Shown here: in pieces, positions 42,763 through 53,281 of the stretch
How positions within the stretch are numbered: the first letter of the stretch is position 1
Layout of the letters: each line of letters opens with the position of its first letter
From: Lithodes maja
Lineage: Eukaryota; Arthropoda; Malacostraca; Decapoda; Lithodidae
DNA: 64,000 nucleotides
Assembly: GCA_037953745.1 (NCBI GenBank)
Contig: JBAKBP010001597.1
Span: 62,001-126,000 of the forward strand
Reading direction: 5' to 3'
Position numbers and translations under genes: made by a program
The notes under the pieces: model-generated
Seen by the model: the letters and a program-made list of their open reading frames with translations, nothing else
Told to the model about the DNA's origin: nothing
Database searches by the model: none

Positions 42763-44237
42763 ATCTATTGCCTGACGCCGTGATCCCCGAAGGGGTGGCC
42801 ACGAACGAACCGCCCCCATGCACCTCTGTCCCCAGTCAGTCGACGCCCCTCCCGCCAACCAGCACCGCCTTCGTTCATATACTTCCTCACTCCATCCTTC
42901 CACCTCTCTATCGGTCTACCTCTCCATCTCTGTCCCTCCACCTCGCTCTCATACACCCTCTTAGTCATTCTCTCGCTTTCCATACGTTCCATATGGCCGA
43001 ACCATCTCAAGTTGTTCCTTTTCACACTTTCCAGCACATCTATCTCCACACCACACCTCCTTCTTACTTCCTCATTAGTCTGTCTATCCCTCCATGTAAC
43101 TCCGCACGCACTTCTTAAGTAATTAATTTCCACTGCTCTCACACTTGGTCTGAGTCTCTCAACCAACGTCCATCCTTCGCTTCCGTAAGTCAGTGTCGGG
43201 AATACCACACTGTCATGCAAGGACTTCTTCACTTCCATACTGACCACCCTATTTCTTGTTACTGCTTTCAGCGTTCCTACAACCCTCTTCCCCTGTTGTA
43301 CCCTCTCCCGCACTTCTTCATCCATAGTCCCATCTTTACTCAACACACTGCCCAGATACTTAAAAGAGTTGACGATCTCCATAGCCTGACCGTTCAGCTT
43401 CACCTCACACTCTGTGACTTCACCCCTTTCGAAGACCATAACCTTGCTCTTCCCCGCATTTACCTTCAAATTCCGTTTTTCGCACACTGTTCCAAACTCA
43501 TTTACCAAACCCTGCAACTCCCATTCATTATCACTCATCAGAACTGTATCATCCACAAACAGCAGTATAGGTAGCTTCCACTCAATTCCCTCCCTTTTCA
43601 GTGATACACCAACATCCACTGCTCTTGATAGTATTTCTTTCATGATTCCATCCATATATACAGTAAACAACCACGGGGACATCACACACCCCTGTTTCAA
43701 ACCAACATTCAGGTCAAAGAACTCGCTCTGCTCACTCTCCACACGTACTGCCGCCTTTGCACCCTCATACATGCTCTTCACTGCTTTCAGCTACTTGCCA
43801 TCTACTCCGTATATTCTAAGTACTTTCCACAAACCTTCTCTATCCACTCTGTCATAGGCCTTCTCCAAGTCCATAAAGACAACATACACCTTTTGTTTCT
43901 TCTCCAGATATTTCTCCACAACACAATTCAGGGTAAAAATCTGATCTACACATCCTCTTCCCTTCCTAAAACCTCCCTGCTCGTCGTCTATCCATTTCTC
44001 CGTTCTCACTCTCACTCTCTCAATCACTACCCTACTGTATACCTTCCCGACTAAGCTTAGAAGACATATTCCTCGGTGGTTACCACACACTCCTCTTTCC
44101 CCTTTGCAATTATATAGGGGGACTATTATGCCAGTCTTCCAGTCATCGGGTGCACTCCCCTTCTCCCATGCTAGTTTGCACATTTTCCATACCCATTCGA
44201 TCACTATCTCACCACCATACCTCAACATTTCCCCACA
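42763..44237 (-). mobile_element. RTE-like LINE, copy C, inserted in BEL1
   Basis: 1,475 bp, 5' truncated, flanked by a 9 bp duplication (plus-strand CTTCTCTCT at 42754-42762 and 44238-44246). Removing it joins BEL1 codons into AAKSAMIKVAQREAYSEEHH without a break, which proves the boundaries. The 3' end has the family hairpin and GGCGTCAGGCAATAGATAG but a very short tail. Confidence 0.9.
42765..44228 (-). pseudogene. RTE-like reverse transcriptase, copy C
   Basis: Two in-frame ORFs (44228-43791 and 43781-42765) separated by a single TAG where copies A and B read a Leu codon (GKLLKAV). Contains DWKTGIIVPLY, DLEKAYDRVDREGLW, GLKQGCVMSP and LLFVDDTVLMSD, where the usual ADD is VDD, then LRWFGHMERMESERM and RWKDGVRKYM. 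The most nearly intact C-terminal half of the family in this window. Confidence 0.85.
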
Positions 44238-44246
44238 CTTCTCTCT

Positions 44247-44887
44247 GAGCTACCTTAATCATGGCTGACTTTGCTGCTCTTAATTCCGGCACCGTCAAGT
44301 ATGCCGGTTATGCCTGATAGTTCCCTTGTGTCTTCTCTCTAAGAGTCCTAATAAACCTAAGGACCCATGCCATTACATGCCATGACTTCATATATGAGCC
44401 ATACCGGTCCCAATTCAATATGGCAGTAGGGGCAACCGGTACCGGCAATGACAAGGTTCCTTCTTGACTCATGTTACAACCCACAGTGGTGTCCCCTCCT
44501 ATTGAGCCCCCTATTGGGCCATGATCAGGCCATAGCATTTGGTGAGGTAGCCATGTGGGCCTTCCCCACCAAAGCGAAGAAGCAACTAAGGACATATATG
44601 AAATCCCTCTGGTGACTAAATCACTGGGGTTGTCCTCTGTGGACACAATGAAAATGAGCACCGGGGACTAATGACTTTATCTCATCAACTCTATTCTGAA
44701 CATAGATAGGCAAAATCTTCTTACTAGACAACCAGCATAGGGTTATCTGGCTGTCCGACCAGAGGTATATATTCTCTATAATCAGCTCGTCCGCGTAGGC
44801 CTCACCTATATAACATGTGAGACGAGCTGTGAGAAGAACAGCAGTCAATTCCATCTTAGGTATGGTGAGGGACTTAATAGGCGCCAC
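44247..44887 (-). pseudogene. pol: BEL1 RNase H, distal part and connector
   Basis: Continues the RNase H after the CR1 insertion: APIKSLTIPKMELTAVLLTA, then ENIYLWSDSQITLCWLSSKK with the catalytic Asp. The frame shifts near 44640 into TEDNPSDLVTRG, the usual BEL motif. The stretch ends near 44308, then shows stops before the RTE copy C insertion. Confidence 0.8.
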
Positions 44888-45357
44888 GACAATATGAACT
44901 GTAGTAAGTACTTCACTATCGACCAATCTAATTACACGCGGGGAAACGGTTGCAAAATTATTGGTAAATCTTTTAACTCACACGAATCTAAGAATTTCTT
45001 CTTCAATCGAGTTGTCAACTTGTGGAATGGGCTTCCCCGAGACATTATAGACTGCAGCACCGTTGATTCATTTAAATTCCGCCTAGACAAATATCTCGCA
45101 TCAAACCCGCGACTGACTGCATTTGTAAATGAATAACTTTATTTTATCCTCCCTCAGTTACTAACCCATATGTCCCCTACTAACTTCCTAGTCCTGCCAC
45201 GTTAGTGGCAGGGCAGTAGTTCCCTTTCCAATGTTCCCTTACCCACTCTAAACCACTGTTTGGACACTTGATCCTCAGTGTTTTGGAGGACAAGCAGCCT
45301 AGAAGGGTCACTAGATCTGTTGTTGCTTGATTTCCTTTGTACTCCTTTGTACTTTGT
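44888..45357 (+). mobile_element. CR1/L2-like LINE copy 2, inserted in BEL1
   Basis: The last 470 bp of the family at 4006-6012, beginning AATATGAACTGTAGTAAGTA. It encodes the C-terminal 80 residues (MNCSKYFTIDQSN to ASNPRLTAFVNE) with the frame intact where copy 1 is shifted. It ends in CCTTTGTACTCCTTTGTAC-like repeats. Removing it joins BEL1 codons VMAKAK and VAPIKSL; the target duplication is at most 2 bp, as commonly seen for CR1. Confidence 0.88.
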
Positions 45358-46020
45358 ACCTTAGCTTTGGCCATTACTAACCTACTCACCTCATCACCAA
45401 CCGCATAGACCGCTACACCATATGCTATTGAGCTAGCGTCACTAAATAGGTGCAGCGTAACCCTCTTAGAATTAGTGACCTGACGGGGAAACATGATACC
45501 TGTACTATCTATCATATCGTCATAAGTACCCTGCCAGTTAGTTCTCATGTCATCTGGAAAGGGTACATCCCACCCACACTCTAATCTCCACAAGTCCTGT
45601 ACGAACCTTCGCGCCCTGATGGTTACCGGTAGCAACACTCCTAGAGGATCGAAACCACTCACGGTTAGACTTAGAGCCTCGCGTTTTGTAACCAATGCAG
45701 GGCCACTTCCGCTGCAATTAACCTGTAACATATCCTTATCAGTTAGCCACGCATTGCCAAGTACCTTAACCCCGTCTTGTTTTGCGGAAGCTTTACCCTT
45801 CAGGTGCAACAGTTCCCGCAAACTCTCATTATTTGTGACCCAGTCACATAAAGACAGGTTAGCGCTGGAAAATATTCTACGGGCATCCCAACATAGTTGT
45901 TGCAAATCACTTACATCATCACCAGTCTCCTGCAAGTTATCAATATACAACCCCCTTTTTAGCTTATTAACTACCTCACTGTTCTCCTGTATCATAGACA
46001 GGTGTTTTTGAATGGTAGCA
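45358..46020 (-). pseudogene. pol: BEL1 RT C-terminal part and RNase H N-terminal part
   Basis: Follows the TTAA MITE. Starts ATIQKHLSMIQENSEV, then GLYIDNLQE, where the usual YVDD-type motif reads YIDN, so the second catalytic Asp is lost. Next are AWLTDKDML, SGFDPLGVLLPVTIRAR, W..LECGWDVPFPDD and TLHLFSDASSIAYGVAVY (RNase H start). Cut by the CR1 insertion after MAKAK. Confidence 0.8.
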
Positions 46021-46545
46021 TTAACCCGGGAGCTGCGGGGAGACTCTTAAGAGTTCCCCCGGTGGACTGCGGGAAGACTCTCCTGAGTAAGTAAAATAAA
46101 AAATCAACTTTTGACATCGAAATTTTTATTTTTTTTTATTTTTTTTTTTTGTTGGCCCCTGGGCCATGCAAAATCTCAGTCCTCTACCTCCCCTCCTTCC
46201 CCACTTTCCTCCTATCCTTCAGTTATCACCTATTTTCCCTATTATTCCCTTATTCTGAGGTATATTTTCGTGCTAACATTAGCGAGTTGCAAGCAGGGTG
46301 TTGTCATCACTGATGGCAATCGAGTGCAAGAGAGAGAGAGAATATCGATCGACTGTGTCTCAGTGGCCTTGGGGGAAATTGGCGGGAAGGTAGCTTGCCT
46401 CACCCATACATTACACAACTCGCGGGCTATATCTCCGATTTTGACCATCCAAACGCTGTTTTCACTCGTTTTATTGTTGTTTCAGGTTAATACCTTTATA
46501 ATCAACCCATAATAGGCGCATATGGATAATTATTAATGCTATTAA
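46021..46545. mobile_element. TTAA-flanked MITE, family P1 copy 2, inserted in BEL1 RT
   Basis: TTAA at 46021-46024 and 46542-46545. Excising it with one TTAA joins BEL1 codons FLLN and ATIQKHL exactly. The left terminus TTAACCCGGGAGCTGC matches the P1 terminal repeat. The body shares TCAGTTATCACCTATTTTCC, GTGCTAACATTAGCGAGTTG and GGTTAATACCTTTATAATCA with copy 3. The right end is shorter than in copy 3, so part of that terminus is missing. Confidence 0.8.
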
Positions 46546-47092
46546 GGAGGAACTGGGAACAGGTGGCCCCGAACAGAACTGCATGGAACCGGTAGACAAT
46601 GTAAGGACTTGCAACATCCATGGGATCAACGGGCCACAGAAACCTAGTAGCATCCCTATCCTTCTCACTCAATCCCACCATGAGAAATGCTTTCTCAATA
46701 TCACTCACCCAGGCAAATTGATGGCATCTAAAGCGTAGAAGTACCTGGGTGAGGTCAGCCACTAGCGATGGACCTGTATGGAGACAGTCATTCAGACTGA
46801 ACGCCCTCTCGTCCATCCTAGCCGAACAGTCAAACACTATCCGTACAGGCGTAGTAACACTATCTTTAGTAATACCATGGTGAGCTAAGTAGTGAATGGG
46901 ATGACCAGCTTGATTCCTGTTTTCTACCCTTTCAATAAACCCCCTTTCTACCTGATCATCCAGAACCTTTGTATACTGTTGAGAGTAGTTGGGATCTTTT
47001 ATAAATTTACGCTGCATTCCTCTCATTCTGCCCAGGGCTATCTTAAAGTTATCAGGTAATTTATCTATGTTATCTCTCCGCAGAAGTTCCAC
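46546..47092 (-). pseudogene. pol: BEL1 reverse transcriptase N-terminal part
   Basis: Same frame as the upstream gag-protease ORF, separated by a TAA at 47096-47098. Contains TPVRIVFDCSARMDERAFSL, DCLHTGPSLVADLTQVLLRF, the first catalytic Asp in WVSDIEKAFLMVGL, RDATRFLW and VLFGATCSQFLLN. The TTAA MITE follows. Confidence 0.85.
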
Positions 47093-47095
47093 TAT

Positions 47096-49039
47096 TTACT
47101 GTCCCTGTGCTTCGGAATACTGTACCGTTTCAGAATATCTATTTAAGACTCTCTCCCCACCCTTACCAGTCTCATTAGGACTTATACCAATATGGTCCAA
47201 GTCCCATAGAGCTGTCAGATCCTTTAATTCTGGAGATTTCCTGCCAATATCTTCCTGTATCTCCACTAAAGGGTCTACCGCTAACTTAAGAACAGTGACT
47301 AACTCTACATGGGTCTCTTCTATATCTGACTGATAAGTGCCACTCAGTGCATAACCATAAATTGTGGGTAACATAACTTTACTTCCTTCCCTGACATAGC
47401 CTGAATGTACAAAGTGGTAATAAAAGTCCGCCCCAATCAGTAACCCTATCATATCTCCATCAGTGATACCTGGATCGGCTAAATTGTAACCCTTAGCCTT
47501 GATAGCATTTACCTCCATCCCTAATCCTCTCCCTGGTTTGTATACTGGTAACTCCTCCACCACAACGGCCCTCAATTTACGCACCCTTCTTCTGTGATGA
47601 TAGGTTAACTCTACTATTTCATACTCAGTACTACCAAGTGAGCCAGTAAATCCCTGGAGCCTTAGCTGTTCCTTACTGACCCTAATGTAATCAAGCTGTG
47701 ATAAAGCAGAGCGCAAGATGAAGATACGTTGCGAACATTGGTCCAACAAAGCTCTTACTTTACTGGTATGACCATTTCTGTCGGTCAAGGGAATTTGAAT
47801 GGTAGGTAACAACACTGCATTACGGCCCGAAGCCACAGCCATGGTCACTGTTGGTTCAGGGGCCACTGGTTGTCCAATTTGTCCAAGGCGTGGCGTCGGA
47901 CACAAATAATTAAAACATTTCTGTTGGCAGAATCGGCACGGCCTAATTTTAGGGTTAGTACACCCCTGGCTGCCATGTTCTGACGACAGGCACCCGACGC
48001 ACAATTTCAACTGCCTTGCTCTATTGGCCTTGGCGGGACTGTTCTTGTATTTAGCACACTTTACCCAAAAATGTCCTGTCTTTAAACACAACTTACATCC
48101 ATACTTCTGCTTGGTATCGGGTTTTTGATACACCGCATATGCTGCTGTGGCGGTCGCCCCAAACTGTTTTAGTGGATTATGTCTACTTTCTAGATTGCAC
48201 ACTTCAGTCTTAAACACACACACATATTCATCCACATCCAGCCAGTTGTCTTTTAATTCACGCTTAATCACCTCAGAGAGTGCACTAGGAAGTTTATTAT
48301 GCAACAGTACTGCACACATTTCACTTACTGTTACATCCATAGAGCGTAATGACTCTAATGCACACTCAAATGACGCGGAAAAATCTTCCAGAGCACTGAC
48401 CTCGTGGCTAGGATGCGGGAAATTAAACAGTTTCGCTATATGAGCTGCTTTGATGCGATCCATTTGACCAGAACTGTTTTTTAGAATATTGATCGCTGGT
48501 TCATAACTTGCAGCGACCAAACTAAATCCACTAGAAATTTGTAGAGCCTCACCACTAAGTTGTCCCTTTAGATACGTAAATTTCTGAATGTCAGTTAAGT
48601 CTGTTTGGGAGTGAACACTACAATCAAAGAGCTCCAAGAAACCCACCCACTGTGTTGGATCCCCGTCAAAAACTGGCAACTTCAGGAAGGGTAGCTTAAT
48701 ACCCTTCTGTTTCCTACTTGCTGCACTATCATGAGACCTACCAGTAGTGGTTGTCCGGAGAGCACTATCCAACTCAGCTAACTGACTGTTTACTTGATTA
48801 ACATACTGCATATCTTTCACCATCTCCTCTTCTAACTGATCATCTGAATATAAGCTATACAACTCTACGTTATACGACTCGACATCAGCTAGGGCCTTTT
48901 CTACAGTGATTTTCACACCCCTTACATCATGCAGTGTAGCAGCATGTTCAATAACATCAGACAGATTAGAGGTAAGCTTAGTAATCCCTCCCTTCTTGGC
49001 GGCCCTGAACCACCGCAATGACTTTATTTTCTCCTCCAT
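47096..49039 (-). pseudogene. gag: BEL1 gag - protease (single long ORF ending in premature TAA)
   Basis: 647 residues. DUF1759-like region with LPVFDGDPTQWVGFLELFDC (about residue 122) and QLSGEAL. Zinc-binding segments CKLCLKTGHFWVKC (about 316), CVGCLSSEHGSQGC and CRFCQQKC. The aspartic protease-like motif VRALLDQCSQRIFI is near 434, with the active-site Asp present but the following SG replaced by QC. Then comes VMLPTIYGYALSG. It ends at TAA 47096 although the downstream RT continues in the same frame. The ORF is otherwise open over 1.9 kb. Confidence 0.88.
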
Positions 49040-49830
49040 TCTTAAAACATTTACGGTAACTAAAGCTTAAGGAACAAAAATACTAATCGTCTCTGTGGGC
49101 TAACCTATTCTAATCTATTCTAAGCCTAGGCTAACCTACTTACATTGATGACGGCAGCAACCAAGCAAATTGAAGCATGCATATCGCCTGCCCCCTGTGA
49201 GTTTACAAATGATAAAAAAAAAGGAAATTTACATATATCATATTGCTCTACTTTACAATATTTACTTTACTATATTAAATTTTAACAAATTACAAAGTTA
49301 ATGCCTGAACAAGAAAGGAAAAGAAAGAGAAAGAAGGATCAAGACTCCTCTGAAGGAGGAACAGCCGCAGCCGTCGTCATAGTCTTGAAATCTAGCCTAT
49401 TGCGTCGACTGCTGCTCATCGGCCCTGTCCTTCTTCTCAAAGAAGGCACGCGCTCTGTCCAGTAGCCTATCTAATACCTTCCGGCTCCCTGGCACATCTA
49501 ACCCAGGCTGAGGTCTGCCTGACAGTGTCCACCCTTGCCCCTGGTATATAGAACTGCTTAACAAAAAAAGCAGGGCACTGCACTGGACGGTCCAGCGGAA
49601 AATCCCGGACATACGAATGGCCGAAGAGGGCCACCTTTCTCAAGGGCACAGGGTAACCACCGGACGATGGCTCAAACTCTTGGCCGACGCCCCCCCATGT
49701 AATGCCCTTGCAGCCTCCCCCGGTGCGCCCCTCAACATTTGTCCATTGGATCGCCCAGCTCTACACAAAGGCAGACAAGTCAGGCCTAACACCCCCCAAT
49801 TCTTATCAATATATAACAGATCGCCCAGAA
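49040..49830 (-). other. BEL1 leader with a frameshifted ORF carrying a GHSYV motif
   Basis: An unusually long leader between the primer binding site and gag. Frames at 49467-49649 and 49397-49612 together read KVALFGHSYVRDFP...FFVKQFYIPGARVDT, then SGRPQPGLDV and RKVLDRLLDRARAFFEKKD, with a one-base shift between them. GHSYVR resembles the nucleophile block of SGNH/GDSL-type hydrolases, but the other blocks are not visible, so function is not assigned. Confidence 0.4.
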
Positions 49831-49849
49831 TCCTGGTCACACGGCACCA
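49831..49849 (-). promoter_or_regulatory. BEL1 primer binding site
   Basis: Minus-strand TGGTGCCGTGTGACCAGGA just inside the 5' LTR, a form typical of BEL/Pao elements. Confidence 0.75.
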
Positions 49850-49853
49850 ATTA

Positions 49854-50394
49854 TATCCTGTTTATTATTCCTAGGGGGTAGAGGAGAAACGGATATAAAT
49901 TAAACAACTAAACCTGGAAAGATGAATTGGCCTAGGCTATAAAATGATACCGGTCGGCGGCTGACTTATGTGTTAAAATGTATATGTAGGCTATCTGTGG
50001 TAGTCCCAGTAATATCTATGAAGTACTTCTAGTATTAAAGGAACTTAGCTGTGATGCAAAGAGTGTAGGTTAGGTGATAGACATGTTGGGAGGCGAATAT
50101 CGGGGAAGTTTTGGTGTTATGTGGCAGCAGCTGGCGGTCTGTCTTGGCGGGGTGAAGTCTGTGTGAAGTGTGTCTGAGATTCCCTTCTGTTGTGACAATA
50201 TAAAATATATTTAAGGGTTTTATATCGTCCCCTGTGATAAAATAATAAGGGAAAATAAACTAAGATATAATTGGTGCAACCACAGTAATATTTATCCACA
50301 AAGATAAATAAAGTAATGCGTATAAACACAAAGGAACCAGCCGTCGTGAACCTGGAAAATTCAAACTACGGTATCTATACCAGGATTCGCAACA
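49854..50394 (-). repeat. BEL1 5' LTR
   Basis: 541 bp partner of 40762-41301; the plus-strand end is CCAGGATTCGCAACA, followed by the duplicated CTTCC and the resumed LINE sequence. Confidence 0.85.
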
Positions 50395-50545
50395 CTTCCT
50401 ATGAATTAAATTGCTTCAAACTCTGTGTGTCCAGGCATTTTGGCTCGAACGTCCGTTGATTTTGGCCCTGTCACTCTTTCAACTCTGGGGGAGGCACTCG
50501 CTACAGGCAGTTCTGCCTTTTGTCTCCCTCATTCACATAGAAGAC
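50395..50545 (+). mobile_element. Jockey-group LINE inserted in IR-A copy 3, right part (3' UTR)
   Basis: Continues 40557-40761 after BEL1: CTTCCTATGAATTAAATTGC, GTGTGTCCAGGCATTTTGG, CACTCGCTACAGGCAGTTC, CATTCACATAGAAG, then A-rich. It is followed immediately by the missing right arm of IR-A copy 3. Confidence 0.75.
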
Positions 50546-50646
50546 GAAAAAAACATCTTAAAACAGTTGGCTGAATGGGACTGAATGGATAGAAGCCAGA
50601 GAAAGAGAGAAAATGAGAGAAAAAAAGCAGGTGACCCCCCCTTAAA
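50546..50646. mobile_element. IR-A MITE copy 3, right arm
   Basis: CATCTTAAAACAGTTGGCTG, GGATAGAAGCCAGAGAAAG and GCAGGTGACCCCCCCTTAAA, i.e. the outer part of the right arm including a TTAA-like end. Confidence 0.6.
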
Positions 50647-50743
50647 ACAAACTTTCCCTCATTTCTGTTTTTTTGGGGGGTCTTGTATATTTGGCTTAGA
50701 GGCGGGTTGGTCGCTTGTTTGTATACAGAACTGCCAATTTACT
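50644..50743 (+). repeat. About 100 bp direct repeat, right copy
   Basis: See 40182-40278. It lies outside the IR-A right end on this side. Confidence 0.6.
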
Positions 50744-51084
50744 GAGGCTGAGGGGAGTGGGACTATGGAGAAGAGAGAGAGAGAGAGAGAGGGGGGGGGG
50801 GGAGGGGGAGGGAGGGAGAGAGAGCACACCATTTCCGAAAACACACCATTTTCTATTAACTGTCTCTTGATAGCGTAATGCATAGTGCACGGAATTTCGA
50901 TGTGAGTATCCTAGGTTCGAGTTCTACGTCTAACCCTGAATGTTCTCTGTCTTTCCCAGATGAGTGTTGCTGTTTCTCGTGATGACCCAGGTGTTGCACG
51001 GGTTGCAGGTAGGCTTAAAGGGGGGGGGGGGGGATTTGTTTGATCATTTACGTATATATTTTTTTTTTTTAATTTTCCTCTCTA
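50744..51084. other. Low-complexity and unassigned sequence
   Basis: (GA)n and poly-G/GGGA at 50768-50820, poly-G at 51020-51031, poly-T at 51060-51070. No gene seen. Confidence 0.5.
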
Positions 51085-51344
51085 TACCTCATCAAGATAA
51101 ATATGTACATTTTTCGATAGAAAAATTTCCCGGCCAATGGCCGGTTCCTCTTAAATTATAGGCTCACGATATCGACACCTAAAAAAAAAAAATACATGAA
51201 AAGTCTTAATATTGACAAAAACAAAATGGGGCGAAAGGTCTTACAATCATCAAACTAATGAGCCGAACGTCTTATAATCTGAAAACTAATGGGGCTAAAC
51301 ATGAGAAAGAAGGGAGACCAGAAAAACGACCCATCTCCGCTTAA
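51085..51344. mobile_element. IR-B MITE copy 3 (reverse orientation)
   Basis: On the minus strand it starts TTAAGCGGAGATGGG, then ATGTTTAGCCCCATTAG, AGGTGTCGATATCGTGAGCC, TTAAGAGGAACCGGCCA and TTTTTCTATCGAAAAATG, following the order of 6534-6859. The other terminus is not clear; related words (CCTAGACCTCCGTGAAGC) appear at 51408-51430. Confidence 0.5.
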
Positions 51345-51477
51345 GGGGGATTGAGTTTGTTCATTTGTTAATAAAAAAAAAAAAAAAAAAAAAAAAAAAA
51401 TGTATCCTCCCTAGACCTCCGTGAAGCTTTAAAAAACATACCCAATTAGAATCTTGATAATATTGATAATATGTTAA
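51345..51477. repeat. Poly-A tract and IR-B-like remnant
   Basis: A long A run at 51371-51400, followed by CCTCCCTAGACCTCCGTG, similar to the inner end of IR-B elements. Confidence 0.5.
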
Positions 51478-51690
51478 TAACCCCTTCAACACTATTACAC
51501 CTTTTTACTTTTGATTCTGGCTACAATTAGACGATTTTATGCAGTTTAAGAAGGACCTATGTTATTCAGAGGGCTTATTGAGATCGTATTTATCCCTTTG
51601 AGTCCTAGAGGTTGATTATAAGCGAAAACAACTCATCTAATGGTAACCAGAATAAGATAAAAAAATACTTTATCGCGCTGAAGGGGTTAA
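51478..51690. mobile_element. Family D TTAA palindromic MITE, diverged copy
   Basis: Contains ATTAGACGATTTTATGCAGT, TTAAGAAGGACC and, in inverted form, CATCTAATGGTAACCAGAAT; ends GAAGGGGTTAA. The left TTAA is mutated (TTCAA). Confidence 0.5.
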
Positions 51691-51727
51691 ACTTGGTGGA
51701 GGCCTACGGAGGAAACTAAAACAATAC

Positions 51728-51730
<3 letters not shown>

Positions 51731-51798
<68 letters not shown>

Positions 51799-51883
51799 TG
51801 TATGTATGTATGTATGTATATGTATGTATGTATGTATGTATGTATATTATGTAAATAAATAAATAAATATATATATATATATA

Positions 51884-51947
<64 letters not shown>

Positions 51948-52015
51948 TGTATGTATGTATGTATGTATGTATGTATATGTATGTATGTATGTATGTATAT
52001 TATGTAAATAAATAA

Positions 52016-52077
<62 letters not shown>

Positions 52078-52098
52078 TGTATATATACAGTATATATA
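51731..52098. repeat. (TA)n/(TATG)n/(AAAT)n higher-order array
   Basis: A compound unit of (TA)n, ACTG(TATG)n, TATATTATG and (TAAA)n repeats with a period of about 149 bp (ACTG at 51797 and again at 51946). This is a duplicated compound microsatellite. Confidence 0.9.
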
Positions 52099-52518
52099 AA
52101 CCCTACTTCCTTAATTTTTTATAATCAAACAAAACACAGTGTCTGTTATACTTGAGTCACTTGAACCAACACCACTCTCCCTCCCTCCCTCCCTCCCTCC
52201 CCCAGGCATAGCTGTTGCATCTATACGTTATTTAAAAAAGACCTCCGTTTGCGTATTGTGGAAAAAAAAAAAAATTATCCTCCGGTAAATTACGTGGGTG
52301 AGTGAGTGAGGTGAGAGAAAGTGAATTATATGATGGATACATGTTTTTCATAATACGTGTTGCTAGCCCCAAACGCGCGAGAAACTGTGGCTTTCAGCCA
52401 TCCGACACATCTCATTTTATTTATTATTGAGACATGAGAAACACTGTCCAGACCTGACCTGACCTATGACCTACCATGTCACGGGAGATTGACCTGGGGT
52501 AGAGGAGGGCACGCCCAC
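52099..52518. other. Unassigned sequence with (CCCT)n
   Basis: (CCCT)n at 52169-52202; otherwise no gene or element recognised. Confidence 0.4.
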
Positions 52519-52800
<282 letters not shown>

Positions 52801-52841
52801 TATATCTATATATCTATCTATTGATACACACACACACACAT

Positions 52842-52879
<38 letters not shown>

Positions 52880-52882
<3 letters not shown>

Positions 52883-53263
52883 AACGATCTGTTTCTTAGA
52901 CTGTTATGTTACACACATACACACATCGGTATATAATTAAACTCCCAATACTCTCTCTGCTTGTAGGTTTAGTAATGGTACTTATTGTTACTTGCTTACA
53001 ACAATAGTTACAACACACACACACACACACCCTTACAACTAGACCTGTAACGCGTAGGTCTATCGTCGGCTGAGGCTGGGGTGAGACTGCTGGATGAGGG
53101 GTTCTATAGGGCGCTCCAAGCAGCTCTCAATTTCAAATGCGCTAACACGCACATGACTGTACACACACGCTCACGTGTGCGTACGTACACATAGGCCTAG
53201 CTGGACAGAGGGGTCCTGTCTGTGGTTTAACGTTTTAGGAGGGGATGAGGGGATGTCGTTACA
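52880..53263 (-). repeat. G3 3' LTR
   Basis: 384 bp with matching inverted ends TGTAACGA...TCGTTACA. Homologous to 56718-56938 (CATCGGTATATAATTAAACT, TAACGCGTAGGTCTATCGTC, GGCTGAGGCTGGGGTGAG). Confidence 0.8.
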
Positions 53264-53281
53264 AAGTTCCCTCTCCCTCCT
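53264..53281 (-). promoter_or_regulatory. G3 polypurine tract
   Basis: Minus-strand AGGAGGGAGAGGGAACTT directly upstream of the 3' LTR, which sets the original orientation of G3 as minus. Confidence 0.7.

Larger units (their letters stand above)
40762..50394 (-). mobile_element. BEL/Pao LTR retrotransposon BEL1
   Basis: 9,633 bp including three later insertions (RTE copy C, CR1 copy 2, TTAA MITE). LTRs are 540 and 541 bp. Target duplication CTTCC (an 8 bp CTTCCTAT match counting shared bases) within a Jockey-group LINE, whose sequence is continuous if BEL1 is removed. A BEL-type primer binding site is present. Order on the minus strand: gag with DUF1759-like region and zinc knuckles, protease, RT, RNase H, integrase, DUF5641-like C-terminus. 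Several stops make it inactive. Confidence 0.9.
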
